From Fibrobacter sp. (GTDB lineage Bacteria; Fibrobacterota; Chitinivibrionia; Chitinivibrionales; Chitinispirillaceae): a stretch of 44,091 nucleotides of DNA. This document shows, one piece after another, positions 25,924 to 36,588 of this stretch. Below the pieces are notes generated by a model. That model searched no databases, was not told the DNA's origin, and saw nothing but the letters and a program-made list of their open reading frames with translations. Both the position numbers and the translations under genes were made by a program. Each line of letters starts with the position of its first letter. Positions within the stretch are counted from its first letter, which is position 1. The stretch lies in the NCBI GenBank assembly GCA_012728995.1, contig JAAYEB010000069.1, forward strand, positions 1 through 44,091. The letters are read 5' to 3'.

Positions 25924-27357
25924 TCAATAATCCTCGATATCACCCATAAGAAGGTATAAATCAACCAGGGCGGTATGGAATTCATATTGAGCGGTATTAA
26001 ATTTTATCTTTGCCTTGTTCAGTTCAAATTCAGCATTCTGAACATCCAGCAGAGTTTTACTTCCGTTTTCATACTCGTTTTTGGCCAGAGCATATCGTTT
26101 TTCAGAGAGTTCAAGTACCAGAACGATGGCATCCATCCGGTCCCGGTTAAGTACAACTTTTTCGTATGCCTTTCTTGCCTGGAGCTCAATCTGTTCAATC
26201 TTCTTTTGTTTTATGAATCTGAACTGATCTTTATCTGCATAAGCTTTTCTTAATTTATGGTTTCTTGTCAAACCGGTAAAAAGATTCCATGTCAGACCAA
26301 CAAAAACATTTATATTATCGCCCCATATTGCCTTTGGAAAATTACTGAAACCATCAAATAATCCTGTTTTGTACAATGATGCGCCGGCAAAAACATATGG
26401 ATAAAAATCTGTTTTTGCCATATCAACCATTATTTCCTTTAGTTCTTCTTTACCTTTAAGCTGACTGATCTGATAGTTATTTTCCCTGACTTTTCCAAGC
26501 ACCAGCTCAAGCGGTAATTCAAACACAGTTTCCGGGAACTCTCCTGAGACCGAAAAACTATCCGGTATTTCGATTATTCCGCTAAGAGTAACGAGTGTTT
26601 CATAAGTCAAACATTTCGTACTTTGCGCTTTTTGAACTTCGATTTTTGCATTCTCCAGGTTCAATCTTGAAGAAAGTGTATCCAGTTCACTTGCCTTTCC
26701 AATAACATATCGTACAACAGCCAGTCTGTGGGTTTCCTTTGCAAGCTCAACAGCTTTATTTTGAATATCAACACTTTTCTGGGCCAGTAGTGATTCAAAA
26801 TAGATTTTGACAATATCTGCCTTTATTTTCATTTTCATGTCATAGTAGCGGCATATATTTATTCTCTGGGCAGTCTTTCCCGATTGAATCTCCTTGCTGA
26901 TTTTGCCTTGTGCAAATATGGGCTGATTCAAGGTAAGCGAAAGGATTGCTGAATCACCTGGTACATTTTGCATTTCACTAATAAGATAGTCAATTGATGC
27001 ATAGGTAATTGATGATCCCGTTCCCCGAAGCATTCCAGTGTGATCTTCCATATCTTCATATAAACTTCTGATTTTTTCAAGACCTTCAGATTCCATCAAG
27101 GACTGCAAAGGGTGAAGCGGGCTGATCTGTTTGAATGCATGACTCATTGTTATTGACGATCGCAATTGGGGCATGGCTTTACCCCGGGCTTCGGAAATAC
27201 CGGCATTGGTTTTTTCCATCTCTTTTTCAATGCTTCTAAGCTGTTTTGAATTTCGCAAAGCTTCTGCAATCAACTCTTCCAGTGTATATGTTCTTGCAAA
27301 TAGAAAGCAACTGAAAACAATGATCTGAATTAACGATTTTTTAATAATTGCGAACAT
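25924..27357 (-). CDS. TolC-family outer-membrane efflux channel
   Basis: This trimeric outer-membrane channel protein completes the tripartite pump. I take the ATG at 27357 (477 residues) because it begins directly with a signal peptide (MFAIIKKSLIQIIVFS) and cleavage fits before TYTLEELI. The frame extends upstream to a TTG at 27411, which would place 18 extra residues before the signal. The TYTLEELIAEALRNSKQL opening is the classic OEP start. Two long coiled-coil halves are visible, e.g. ETHRLAVVRYVIGKASELD and KRYALAKNEYENGSKTLLDVQNAEFELNKAK as paired helices, separated by beta strands (VGLTWNLFTG). It is the first gene of the minus-strand operon and diverges from otsAB across ~320 bp. 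Confidence 0.92.
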   Translation of the reverse strand: MFAIIKKSLIQIIVFSCFLFARTYTLEELIAEALRNSKQLRSIEKEMEKTNAGISEARGKAMPQLRSSITMSHAFKQISPLHPLQSLMESEGLEKIRSLYEDMEDHTGMLRGTGSSITYASIDYLISEMQNVPGDSAILSLTLNQPIFAQGKISKEIQSGKTAQRINICRYYDMKMKIKADIVKIYFESLLAQKSVDIQNKAVELAKETHRLAVVRYVIGKASELDTLSSRLNLENAKIEVQKAQSTKCLTYETLVTLSGIIEIPDSFSVSGEFPETVFELPLELVLGKVRENNYQISQLKGKEELKEIMVDMAKTDFYPYVFAGASLYKTGLFDGFSNFPKAIWGDNINVFVGLTWNLFTGLTRNHKLRKAYADKDQFRFIKQKKIEQIELQARKAYEKVVLNRDRMDAIVLVLELSEKRYALAKNEYENGSKTLLDVQNAEFELNKAKIKFNTAQYEFHTALVDLYLLMGDIEDY

Positions 27358-27678
27358 CAGTTTTTCCGGATACGCTACAAACAGTAATATTTTTTTTAAT
27401 CGCTTCAACAACCTTGATCGGTTTTTGACACTTCACCCTGCAAATAAACATGGTAGCCTGTTCACAAATTTATTTAAACAGGTGTGGTAATAGAATTAAT
27501 ATAAGTTTTATCGGTACTTTACGCACATGGTATTAAAAATATCAGCGAAAATATCGGCTTGCTCCAACTCCCACCTATCATTATATTAGAAGAAACGATT
27601 CTCTCTTTCATCATCATCAGTGGTTAATACTGCATAATTTTATTAAAATGACACACAACAAAAACACAGGATACAACC

Positions 27679-29883
27679 ATGCAACGATTACTTCTGATCT
27701 CAAATCGCCTTCCCATTACCGTTGAAAAGAAAAAAGGTACACTTTCCTATACAAAAAGTGTTGGTGGCCTGGCAACAGGTCTCGATTCTTTCTACCGCTC
27801 ATATAATTGTAGCTGGATTGGATGGCCCGGAACCTATAGTGAGCGTTTCAATGAAAATGATACTCAGCAGATAACAGAATCATTACTGGACCAGAAATGT
27901 TCCCCTGTTTTCCTTTCAAAAAATGACATAGACAACTACTATTATGGATTTTCAAACAGAACGATATGGCCGCTGTTTCATTACTTCCCGCTCTATGCAG
28001 TATACCAGAAAGAGCACTGGAAGTCCTATGTAGAAGTAAATAAAAAGTTCAGGGATGCCGTACTTGGAATATATGAAAAAAATGATTTTATTTGGATTCA
28101 TGATTATCAGCTCATGCTTCTCCCCAACCTTATCCGTGAACATATTCCTGATGCAAATATCGGTTTTTTCCTGCATATTCCGTTTCCGTCCATGGAAATT
28201 TTCAGGCTGATCCCCTGGCGCAAGGAACTTCTGGCCGGAATGCTCGGTGCTGATCTGATAGGATTCCATACCTATGACTATATCCGCCATTTCCTTAACA
28301 GTATCCGGCGACTGCTTGGAATTGAGCACAAACTCAGTCAGATCATTTACCAGAACCGGATAATAAGAACTGATGTTTTTCCGATGGGAATTGAATATGA
28401 ACATTTTGCAAACATAAAAAACATCCCGGATCTGAATAAAGAAGAAAAACATATTAAAAAAAGTATCGGAAACAGGAAAATCATACTCTCAATAGACAGG
28501 CTGGATTACACAAAAGGTATTCTTCAGCGTCTTGAAGCATTTGACTGGCTGCTTGATAAGAATCCACAACTTAAGGGAAAGGTAACAATGGTTCTCGTTG
28601 AAGTTCCGTCCCGCACAGGTGTTGATTCTTATCGCATGCTCAAAAAACGTTCTGATGAACTTATTGGAAGGATTAATGGCAAACATGGAACTATTGAATG
28701 GGCCCCTATTTTAAACTTTTACCGGGTCCTGCCTTTCAAAACACTTGCTGCCTTTTACCATCTCGCAGATGTTGCTGTTATTACACCTCTTCGGGATGGA
28801 ATGAACCTGGTAGCCAAAGAATATGTGGCCGCAAAAGGTGATAATAATGGCGTTTTGGTTCTTAGTGAAATGGCTGGAGCCGCACGTGAGATGGCTGAAG
28901 CCATAATCGTTAACCCCAACAGTATCGAAGATATTGCCAATGCGATTAAAGAAGCCCTTGAAATGGATCCACAAGAACAGATATCACGCATAAAAAACAT
29001 GCAGAATCGTTTAAAAAGATATGATGTGAACCGGTGGGCACATGATTTCATGCTGCGGCTTAAACAGATTGAACACTCCCGGGAAATGTTAAAATCCAAA
29101 ATTCTTTCTTCTGAAGAACGTAACACTCTTGAATTAAATTACGCTGACAGTAGAAAAAACCTGTTTTTGCTTGATTACGATGGTACCTTGGTTCCGTTTT
29201 CAAGAAAACCCAGGCATGCTGTTCCAGATGATGATTTGATCCAGCTTTTAAATGACCTTTGTGCAGATCCTCGAAATACTGTTGCTATCATTAGTGGAAG
29301 AGACTGTGAATCGTTACAAAAATGGTTCGGAGATCTCGAACTCAATATTTTTGCCGAACATGGCGTATGGTTTAAAGAAAAGAGACAAGACTGGAGAACT
29401 CTTGAACCACAGCAAAAGGAGTGGAAAGACGAAGTCCGTCCAATTCTTGAAATGTATGTGGACCGGACACCCGGATCTTTTCTGGAAGAAAAAGAGTACT
29501 CTTTTTCATGGCATTACAGAAATTCTGATCCGGAACTGGCCCTTATCCGTGTTCGTGAGCTAAAAGATACATTGATACATCTTACCACTAATCTTAATCT
29601 GGGTGTTATGGATGGAAATGAAGTTCTTGAAATTAAAAATGCCGGAATAAACAAAGGAGCTGCAGCCAAGGCCCTTCTTTTTAAAGAAAAATGGGATTTT
29701 GTTCTTGCTGCAGGTGATGATATAACAGATGAGGATCTTTTTACAAGTCTGCCAGATACAACATACTCAATAAAAATAGGTCTTTCACCATCAAGTGCCC
29801 GTTACAGTATAGAATCTATTAATGATTTCCGGAATCTCCTCTCCAGTTTATCTTTAAACAGAACGGAGATTACCGCTTTTTGA
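27679..29883 (+). CDS. otsAB: Fused trehalose-6-phosphate synthase / trehalose-6-phosphate phosphatase
   Basis: A single 734-residue protein carries both steps of trehalose synthesis: UDP-glucose + glucose-6-P to trehalose-6-P, then dephosphorylation to trehalose. Residues ~1-470 are a GT20 synthase with [49 protein letters not shown] and [12 protein letters not shown]. Residues ~490-730 are a HAD phosphatase with motif [11 protein letters not shown] (nucleophile Asp499, Asp501), IISGRD, and a C-terminal [12 protein letters not shown] metal site. All key residues are intact in both halves, so both should be active. Fusion would limit build-up of toxic trehalose-6-P. The ATG at 27679 follows AGGATACAACC. 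The UDP-glucose pyrophosphorylase downstream could feed it. Confidence 0.95.
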   Translation: MQRLLLISNRLPITVEKKKGTLSYTKSVGGLATGLDSFYRSYNCSWIGWPGTYSERFNENDTQQITESLLDQKCSPVFLSKNDIDNYYYGFSNRTIWPLFHYFPLYAVYQKEHWKSYVEVNKKFRDAVLGIYEKNDFIWIHDYQLMLLPNLIREHIPDANIGFFLHIPFPSMEIFRLIPWRKELLAGMLGADLIGFHTYDYIRHFLNSIRRLLGIEHKLSQIIYQNRIIRTDVFPMGIEYEHFANIKNIPDLNKEEKHIKKSIGNRKIILSIDRLDYTKGILQRLEAFDWLLDKNPQLKGKVTMVLVEVPSRTGVDSYRMLKKRSDELIGRINGKHGTIEWAPILNFYRVLPFKTLAAFYHLADVAVITPLRDGMNLVAKEYVAAKGDNNGVLVLSEMAGAAREMAEAIIVNPNSIEDIANAIKEALEMDPQEQISRIKNMQNRLKRYDVNRWAHDFMLRLKQIEHSREMLKSKILSSEERNTLELNYADSRKNLFLLDYDGTLVPFSRKPRHAVPDDDLIQLLNDLCADPRNTVAIISGRDCESLQKWFGDLELNIFAEHGVWFKEKRQDWRTLEPQQKEWKDEVRPILEMYVDRTPGSFLEEKEYSFSWHYRNSDPELALIRVRELKDTLIHLTTNLNLGVMDGNEVLEIKNAGINKGAAAKALLFKEKWDFVLAAGDDITDEDLFTSLPDTTYSIKIGLSPSSARYSIESINDFRNLLSSLSLNRTEITAF

Positions 29884-30111
29884 AAGTTTTATAAAAACCG
29901 GATCTGACTCCTTTTTTAAACATCACAAAACCTGAAAATATTACTATTTTTATGAAAGTAATATTATATTTCTTATAATTTCGCGTTATTCTATACAATC
30001 AAACAGAAAAACTGAAGCTATAAAAACTTTTAGCAGTTTTAACTGCCGATAGATTTGTCTTGTAATAAAAGTTTTTACTGTTTTCCAACTGTAAAAATTT
30101 CAGGCCTGATA

Positions 30112-31509
30112 ATGAAAATTGAACTTTTTATAAAAAAAATGAAAGAGTATCAGTTGCCACAAGCTGCAATAGCTTCTTTTGCACATTATTATTCGCTGTT
30201 TGTTAATGGAAATACTGGTTTTATTCCAGAAAATGAGATAACACCAGTACAAAAAGATGAAATCGACAGGTTGGCTGATCTTAACCATTATTACAATACA
30301 GGCAACAAATCTCTTGAAAGTACTGTTATCATCAAGCTCAATGGCGGCCTTGGAACTACAATGGGACTCAAGGGCCCAAAATCACTGATCCCGGTTAAAG
30401 ATTCCCTGCATTTTCTGGATATTACAGCTTTGCAGATTCGTAAACTGAACAGCGGAAACAGATCCAGAATTCCACTTCTTCTCATGAATAGTTTCAAAAC
30501 TGAAAATGAATGCCGCTCAGAATTACAGAAATATCCGGATATTAAAACAGATTTACCCGTTTCGTTTATTCAACATAAATTCCCACGCATTGATGTTTCA
30601 ACTCTTGCTCCTGTTGTTTATCCTCGAAACCCTTTACTAGAATGGAATCCTCCTGGCCATGGTGACCTTTATACCGCACTGTTAACTTCAGGAATACTTG
30701 AGATTCTCCTGAAAAAGGGTTATAAGTATGCATTCGTTTCAAACATTGACAATCTTGGTGCAAACCTTGATTCCAGCATACTTGGGTATTTTGCAGAAAA
30801 CAATTATTCATTTCTTATGGAAGTAACAGACCGCACCTGGATGGATCGCAAGGGTGGACATCTTGCACGTCTGAATGATGGCCGTCTGATTCTTCGTGAA
30901 GCAGCACAGTGTCCGGATGAGGAGATGGATAAATTCAAGGACATCTCCAGACACTGCTACTTTAACACAAACAATCTATGGATTAACCTGGTATCTCTGT
31001 ATGATCTCATGAATCACAAAAACAGCATTCTTGAACTGCCGATGATTCGAAACCGTAAAAGGATAGATCCCTCAAGCAGCGATTCACCTGAAGTATTCCA
31101 ACTGGAATCTGCCATGGGTTCTGCCATCTCTGTATTTGAAAATGCTGCAGCCGTTCGTGTTCCAAGGTCAAGATTCACTCCGGTTAAAAATTGTGAAGAG
31201 CTGCTTCTTTTATGGTCTGATTATTATCTGCTCACAGATGATTATAAAATTGTCCTTAACCCTGAACGGAAATCATCTCATGTTCAAATCAATCTCGACC
31301 CACTCTATTATTCCAGAATAGACCTGTTGAATGAACGGTTTCCTTTTGGTGCTCCATCACTTCTTGAATGTGATTCACTGACATTGAAAGGTGATATCCG
31401 TTTTGGAAAAAACGTCCGGATTATAGGTAACATATCAATATCAAACAGTAATTCAAAACCAATTTTCATTAAAGATAATTCTGTAATAAACAATGATATT
31501 ACAAACTGA
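30112..31509 (+). CDS. UTP-glucose-1-phosphate uridylyltransferase, eukaryotic (UDPGP) type
   Basis: This enzyme makes UDP-glucose from UTP and glucose-1-P. I take the ATG at 30112 (465 residues); the frame is open from 30055 but the extra 19 residues are not family-like. The nucleotide-binding loop LNGGLGTTMGLKGPKS, the PGHGDLYTAL segment and the FVSNIDNLGANLD motif are diagnostic for the UDPGP family (PF01704) found mainly in eukaryotes and some bacteria, distinct from bacterial GalU. The C-terminal ~60 residues form a small left-handed beta-helix (LKGDIRFGKNVRIIGN). It follows otsAB on the same strand with a 228-bp gap containing a dyad (30033-30046), so it may have its own promoter. I avoid the symbol galU because the family differs. 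Confidence 0.9.
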   Translation: MKIELFIKKMKEYQLPQAAIASFAHYYSLFVNGNTGFIPENEITPVQKDEIDRLADLNHYYNTGNKSLESTVIIKLNGGLGTTMGLKGPKSLIPVKDSLHFLDITALQIRKLNSGNRSRIPLLLMNSFKTENECRSELQKYPDIKTDLPVSFIQHKFPRIDVSTLAPVVYPRNPLLEWNPPGHGDLYTALLTSGILEILLKKGYKYAFVSNIDNLGANLDSSILGYFAENNYSFLMEVTDRTWMDRKGGHLARLNDGRLILREAAQCPDEEMDKFKDISRHCYFNTNNLWINLVSLYDLMNHKNSILELPMIRNRKRIDPSSSDSPEVFQLESAMGSAISVFENAAAVRVPRSRFTPVKNCEELLLLWSDYYLLTDDYKIVLNPERKSSHVQINLDPLYYSRIDLLNERFPFGAPSLLECDSLTLKGDIRFGKNVRIIGNISISNSNSKPIFIKDNSVINNDITN

Positions 31510-31675
31510 ATCAGACAATTCTTTTTTTCTATCTGCTTTGCAGCATTTATCCCTTTTTCACTCCTGTTATCAGTTGTTGTCGGAATAAAGCGTGCAATTC
31601 ACTCTGATTCTTGATTATCATTTTTGTTAACATACGTTTTTTTTCGAAAACAGCCCTGATAGAAAATATCAAACT

Positions 31676-32134
31676 ATGTCTTCAAAACTTCATCAATTTC
31701 TCCTGGAAACTTATGAAAACCGGCACATGTTTACGTTTTCAAAAAAAAAGATGTCGGATATCCCGATTCAAATTGACGATCAGGATGATAATGACAAACT
31801 GGATGAATTCTGTAATATATTCTGTATAGTCGGCTCAAATGATAATTTCCGGATTGAACTAAGCGGCAACTTCCCGATTACAAAGGAAATATCCGATCTG
31901 GCCGAAATCTACAATGGTTTCTCCGACACTATCAATGGTAAAGTTATTTTACAACTTAACACCGAACAGATTGAAGTTCTGACCGACCTTGCAGACAAGA
32001 TTCGTAAAACGTCCTTTTCGGGTCCATCAGTCAATAATGCCAACTGGATCTCCATCAGCGCCCGTACTATAAGTTCGCTTTATCGATTTGTAAGAACAAT
32101 CAAGGAATTCAAAAATACCAGGAAAATAAATTAA
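31676..32134 (+). CDS. Hypothetical soluble protein
   Basis: This is a 152-residue protein with no signal peptide, membrane helix or recognised motif. It has acidic and helical segments (DDQDDNDKLDEF; QLNTEQIEVLTDLADKIRK) and a mixed alpha/beta middle with NFRIELSGNFPI. It ends 21 bases from the tail of the convergent tssM. The ATG at 31676 has no clear ribosome site, but codon use and length look coding, and nothing else fits this stretch. It may be a small accessory or domain-of-unknown-function protein; its neighbours do not reveal a role. Confidence 0.55.
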   Translation: MSSKLHQFLLETYENRHMFTFSKKKMSDIPIQIDDQDDNDKLDEFCNIFCIVGSNDNFRIELSGNFPITKEISDLAEIYNGFSDTINGKVILQLNTEQIEVLTDLADKIRKTSFSGPSVNNANWISISARTISSLYRFVRTIKEFKNTRKIN

Positions 32135-32155
32135 TCCTGTATCAGGACGACGATC

Positions 32156-35100
32156 CTAATTCTTAATTTCATCTGAACCGCATGTAACCAGTTGAACAGG
32201 ATATGAAAACTGCCTGAATACCGGGTCTGTGAATGGATGATCCGCACCGGCAACAGCTATTCTGGCATCAATGTATACCATATATGTATTCTGAACATTC
32301 AGTTGCCATTTACAGGAAAACGAGCTGTTGTTTATCACACTTAATTGTGCTTTGTTAATCAGTTTCATGAAACCCCACTCACCATTAAAGGTAATATTCT
32401 GAGAAAAATTATCTCCGGTATAGATCTTCAGAACTGCAGATTTATTCTGAGCTGCAGGCCATTTGAAATAAGCTGATTTCCCTCCCGGGTGCAACTTGAT
32501 CACCTGTCCTTCTACAACCAAATCAGCCCTGTTTTTATTTGACTTTGAAGGAGTTATTGTAATATCCATAGAACGGGGAGATCCATCCTGTTTAAAAAAG
32601 ATATTTTTTATTCTTTCTGCACTTGAAAGTGAAGCTGCAAGATCAGGATTGAAATTTAGCTGCAACGTACCACTGGACTTGACCATCCAACCAGTTTCTT
32701 TCTTCACAATAAAAGCCGAAAGGATACGGTCATAAAACCCCCAGAAAGTACCGGTTGCAGGCCTGAAAAAATCCATAAAATCATTAAATGATGCATCTTC
32801 ACCCCTGGGATTAAAAGGGAATCGACCAGAAAAACGTTCTGTAAAATTCTTTACAACTTCTGTCTGCCATTTCGAATTCAAAGCATTTGCAAGAACATCT
32901 GAAACTGCAGTACCGGTATACCGAAACGGATTTAGCAGGAGATTGCCCAGTGATGATGATAATTCCTCAGGCATATTGTTAAGTGTATTTTGAGTATAGT
33001 TCCACCCATCCAGAAGAGGATCACTCTCTTTTCCATTAAATACATTTATAACATTCTGCTCTCCCTGTGATTCAACAGTATTAAGCTTCTCGGCAAGTGT
33101 CAATATTTTATCTTTGTATCCTTCAAATCCCCCAAGGGCACCACCTGATGACCGGACAAATTTACGCAGGTTTTCAAAAAATTGATTATGATTGTCAAAT
33201 GGAGAACTGCTTCCCAACGAAAAGCTTACTTTATCTTTTACTTTCCCGGTAATTTTGGAGGATTTAATTTTTGAAGCAGCTTCAAGTGCACTACTGCCAG
33301 CTTTCTCTGCAATGCTTTCGTTTTTTAACTGGGAATAATCAGCAACAGTTTCCATAAGGATCTGTAACTCTGAACCATCTGCCGCCAGTTTTTGTAAAAT
33401 CCGTGAAGATCTTTTCATGTCACCAAAAGGTTCAGTTTCAACAGACCCAAGAAAACCAAGCCACTGAATCTTGAAATCACTCAGATATGCTTCCATCATA
33501 TCGGATCTGAGTTTTTTAGTATCAAACGCACTTTCAGGAAGATCATCTTTAGTCATTCCAATAACCCAGTCGACCTTAAAAGGATTCCTTGCAGCATCTG
33601 TTAATGCATCGGAGACAAACTGATCAAATCCCTCCTGTGTATAAAGTGCACTTATTGTTTTGTTCGATTTCAGTATTCCCTCACTCTCCCGCTTCAGAAT
33701 CTGATCGAGAGTAATCTCGGGTACATCACTGCTTAATTTTAAAATAACAGCCTCATATAAAGACCTGGCACCCGGAAGTCTGCTCAGGCGTCTTCTTGCA
33801 TTGGAAACCAGGCGCTGATTTTCCTGAATTTTTGGAAACTCTCCCCTGCACAAATAAAACAGATACAATCCCATATTCTCATTCAATATGGTTTCAACCT
33901 GAGTAGGCAGACGCGATGTCTTTATAGTAGCAAGAACTGACTTTTTGATTCCTTCAAACAGTACTTTTCGTAATAATACGGTATCTTTTTCATTTTTACC
34001 GGAAGGCGCTCCTTCTGATATCAACAGATATGCTTTTAAAGATCTGTAAAGATCATCATATTCTTTTCCCGCAAGTTCTCCATAAGAATCTGTACGTCCG
34101 CGGATATCATATTCAAGATACCTCACAGCAGGTACAACCATGAATCTGCGTACCCTGTAAAAGTAACTCTTTTTCAGTTCTGATAATATTTCTTTACCAT
34201 TATAAAATCCAAGCCTCATGCTCAGAGGCGCTCCGTGATCATCATATTTCTGTAACCGTACTATTTGTGACCTGACAACATCCATAGCCTTATATTGCTC
34301 TATCAAAGGCGCATCTTCGGCAGGTAACTGTTCCAGCGAGATCTGTACTTCATGGAGAAAAGTTTTTGTGTTTTTGTATGCCGAAAACATATATGCGCAC
34401 ACTACAAGAACCGATACTGTTAAAGCTGCTATAATGGAATAGTGCCGCGCCATCTGCTTTCGGGTTCTTTTCTGGGTTGCTTTTACCAGTGATTTGTTTT
34501 TAACCATTATTTCACGAAACAGCGGCAATACAAAAACTGATTTTATCTCTTTCAGGGTGGATCTTTTTTGTTCTTCATTATGGCGGGAATGAGTTCCAAA
34601 CGCTTTATTCGGATTCAGCGGATGATTGACTATTGTAGAGCTGATACTGGATGTAGAAGTAACGGAAGTGGTATTTTGTTCGCTTTTCTGTTCAAAACAG
34701 CTTGTGAAATAAAATCCGCTGAAAATCGGCTTTCCTTCATAGCTTGACGATTTAAACAGTTCTGCAATCAGTGAACCCAGCTTTTGTTGAATTCCTTCAA
34801 AATGGATAACGAAACGACAGATCATCCGCTTTTTTGCTTCATCCCGTTCTTTATGAAGCTTATCCAGCCGCAGATCGGTCAGGGATTTGCACAACATATT
34901 GAATTCTTCAATGAAAGCAAATCTTGGTGTAATAGACTGAGATTTGGCAGAAAGAGTGGCACCAAAAATCTGTTCCTGACTTCTTTTAAGCTGCTCACCA
35001 AAATACTCCTTAAAACCTGGTACTTCATCTGTTCTGTTAAAAAGCAGATAAACCGGGAACTCAATACCCCATTGTGATATCAGCTCATCAATTCTGCTTC

Positions 35101-35761
35101 TGAGCTTTCGTGCGAGATCTTTTATACCTTTGTCATCACTGTTAAGAACCTCACTTGTATCTACAACAAGTGCGATTCCATCTACAGGATTCACAGGTCT
35201 GGCATCTTTTAGCGCAGCTATGAGCGCCTGCCACTCATCCTTGTTTTCCTCTTCCATATAACAGCCAGGTGTATCAATCCATACTGCTTCATTGGCAAAA
35301 TACCACATAACCTGAGGCGCACCTTCAACGATCAATCCATCCTTTTCTGAAGGATAGCGGAGGGGGAAACTCAATCCTGAACCGGCTAAAAGAGAACTTT
35401 TTCCTGCTTTTGAGGTTCCACAGAGTAAAAACCATGGCCGTTCATAAAGGGCACTCTTTTTGAGTATTCCTCGTCTGTTAACGGCATCAGTATATCGGGC
35501 AACCGCCTCCCTGGTTTCTTTGCTGATTCTGGAAAAAACCTGTTGATTTCCCAGAAATGCAACACCCGATTTTTTAACTGAAGTTTTTGCAAAAACCATT
35601 CTTATAATTATCCATGAAATTGATGAAACCCAGAATAATACAGCTATAAACCATGAAAGATTATCCGGAATACGGGTCAAAACACCAATAACAGCAGCAG
35701 CTATCCCTGCAACAAACAGAATTAACCATGTGATAATCAGCCATGGTGATAATTTTTTCAT
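32156..35761 (-). CDS. tssM: Type VI secretion membrane-complex protein TssM (IcmF)
   Basis: TssM is the large inner-membrane protein of the T6SS trans-envelope complex; 1201 residues, normal length. There are two N-terminal membrane helices (~8-28, 36-56), then a cytoplasmic NTPase domain with Walker A GTSKAGKSS (115-123), a DTPG motif (164-167) and an NRTD base-recognition motif (~242-245). A third helix follows at ~441-460, then a long periplasmic part with the IcmF-related and C-terminal beta-sandwich regions. The Walker motif is intact, which is not the case in every TssM. The ATG at 35761 has AAGGAA upstream. It is the last gene of tssK-tssL-tssM, 40 bp after tssL. TssM normally docks on TssJ, not found here. 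Confidence 0.95.
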   Translation of the reverse strand: MKKLSPWLIITWLILFVAGIAAAVIGVLTRIPDNLSWFIAVLFWVSSISWIIIRMVFAKTSVKKSGVAFLGNQQVFSRISKETREAVARYTDAVNRRGILKKSALYERPWFLLCGTSKAGKSSLLAGSGLSFPLRYPSEKDGLIVEGAPQVMWYFANEAVWIDTPGCYMEEENKDEWQALIAALKDARPVNPVDGIALVVDTSEVLNSDDKGIKDLARKLRSRIDELISQWGIEFPVYLLFNRTDEVPGFKEYFGEQLKRSQEQIFGATLSAKSQSITPRFAFIEEFNMLCKSLTDLRLDKLHKERDEAKKRMICRFVIHFEGIQQKLGSLIAELFKSSSYEGKPIFSGFYFTSCFEQKSEQNTTSVTSTSSISSTIVNHPLNPNKAFGTHSRHNEEQKRSTLKEIKSVFVLPLFREIMVKNKSLVKATQKRTRKQMARHYSIIAALTVSVLVVCAYMFSAYKNTKTFLHEVQISLEQLPAEDAPLIEQYKAMDVVRSQIVRLQKYDDHGAPLSMRLGFYNGKEILSELKKSYFYRVRRFMVVPAVRYLEYDIRGRTDSYGELAGKEYDDLYRSLKAYLLISEGAPSGKNEKDTVLLRKVLFEGIKKSVLATIKTSRLPTQVETILNENMGLYLFYLCRGEFPKIQENQRLVSNARRRLSRLPGARSLYEAVILKLSSDVPEITLDQILKRESEGILKSNKTISALYTQEGFDQFVSDALTDAARNPFKVDWVIGMTKDDLPESAFDTKKLRSDMMEAYLSDFKIQWLGFLGSVETEPFGDMKRSSRILQKLAADGSELQILMETVADYSQLKNESIAEKAGSSALEAASKIKSSKITGKVKDKVSFSLGSSSPFDNHNQFFENLRKFVRSSGGALGGFEGYKDKILTLAEKLNTVESQGEQNVINVFNGKESDPLLDGWNYTQNTLNNMPEELSSSLGNLLLNPFRYTGTAVSDVLANALNSKWQTEVVKNFTERFSGRFPFNPRGEDASFNDFMDFFRPATGTFWGFYDRILSAFIVKKETGWMVKSSGTLQLNFNPDLAASLSSAERIKNIFFKQDGSPRSMDITITPSKSNKNRADLVVEGQVIKLHPGGKSAYFKWPAAQNKSAVLKIYTGDNFSQNITFNGEWGFMKLINKAQLSVINNSSFSCKWQLNVQNTYMVYIDARIAVAGADHPFTDPVFRQFSYPVQLVTCGSDEIKN

Positions 35762-35801
35762 AAATATTCCTTACAAGTTCTTAGCGATTGCATTTATCAG
35801 G

Positions 35802-36551
35802 TCATTTAAAACTGATCTGATTCAGCATTGTCATGATTTCGGTTAATTGAGAATTACTGAAACGAATTAAAACTGCGTAGAGTCCACCTGTAATTGCAGC
35901 AAGAATTAATGCAGACAACCATATCGGAAAAAAGAATCCACTGTTTTTTTTTCGCAAAGAGACATTGTCAGCTCTGCTCCCGTGAGGAGAAAGACCTGTT
36001 GAAGCCCGAATGCGTGTTCTGCGCAGCTTTCTCCCAAGATCATCTATAATTGCATGACGTTCTTCAAGGTTGAAAAGTTTGTATTTACCTTCAAATCCAA
36101 GCGATAAACAGATATAGTAAACCTCCAGAACATCTTTTTTCTTTTCAGTCTGAAGCAGAAGTTTTTGCAATTTGTTATAGAATTCTTCACCTGCGATATT
36201 ATCACCAAACAGATCCAGCTGCAGCGGTCTGGAAAACCAGTAATCGCGACAAACACCGGGAATACTGAGCACAGTTTCATCAATCAATGCAACCAGTGCG
36301 TATTTTGCATCAAAAATTGATTCGCTGCTTATACCTGTTGCTTTACAGTTTTTCTCCAGCAGATTCAAAAAATAACCGATAAGTTTTCTGAGAGCCGCAG
36401 GCTCACCAAGATCTTCAGCTTCACGCATACGAATCACGATAAGAAAAATATCAGTACACAATCCGCTAAGGTCCTTGGCTGCTCCGAATGTTTTCGTTAC
36501 ATCAATTCTTAATGTCTGACTTGTAATTGTATCTACAAATGACGCACCCAC
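35802..36551 (-). CDS. tssL: Type VI secretion membrane-complex protein TssL (DotU)
   Basis: TssL is a tail-anchored inner-membrane protein whose cytoplasmic hook-shaped domain contacts TssM and the baseplate; 249 residues. The N-terminal DotU domain covers ~25-185 with FDAKYALVALIDETVL, the RPLQLDLFGDNIAGEEFY segment and YYICLSLGFEGKYKL. The single helix FPIWLSALILAAITGGLYAV is near 207-231, followed by only ~18 periplasmic residues, so it has no peptidoglycan-binding OmpA-like extension. The start is a GTG at 36551 with AAGGAT upstream. It lies 37 bp after tssK and 40 bp before tssM. Confidence 0.95.
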   Translation of the reverse strand: MGASFVDTITSQTLRIDVTKTFGAAKDLSGLCTDIFLIVIRMREAEDLGEPAALRKLIGYFLNLLEKNCKATGISSESIFDAKYALVALIDETVLSIPGVCRDYWFSRPLQLDLFGDNIAGEEFYNKLQKLLLQTEKKKDVLEVYYICLSLGFEGKYKLFNLEERHAIIDDLGRKLRRTRIRASTGLSPHGSRADNVSLRKKNSGFFFPIWLSALILAAITGGLYAVLIRFSNSQLTEIMTMLNQISFK

Positions 36552-36588
36552 ATTGAAATCCTTGACAGTTTTAAGTTTTACATCCGAC

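Noticed and set aside
27952-28452. 166-codon minus-strand open frame inside otsAB
   Set aside because: It lies wholly within a certain gene on the other strand and shows no family features; it is a shadow frame.
30045-30052. GCCGATAG as a sigma-28 -10 element before the UDPGP gene
   Set aside because: No TAAA-type -35 lies at 11 bases; the only candidate is at 16 bases.
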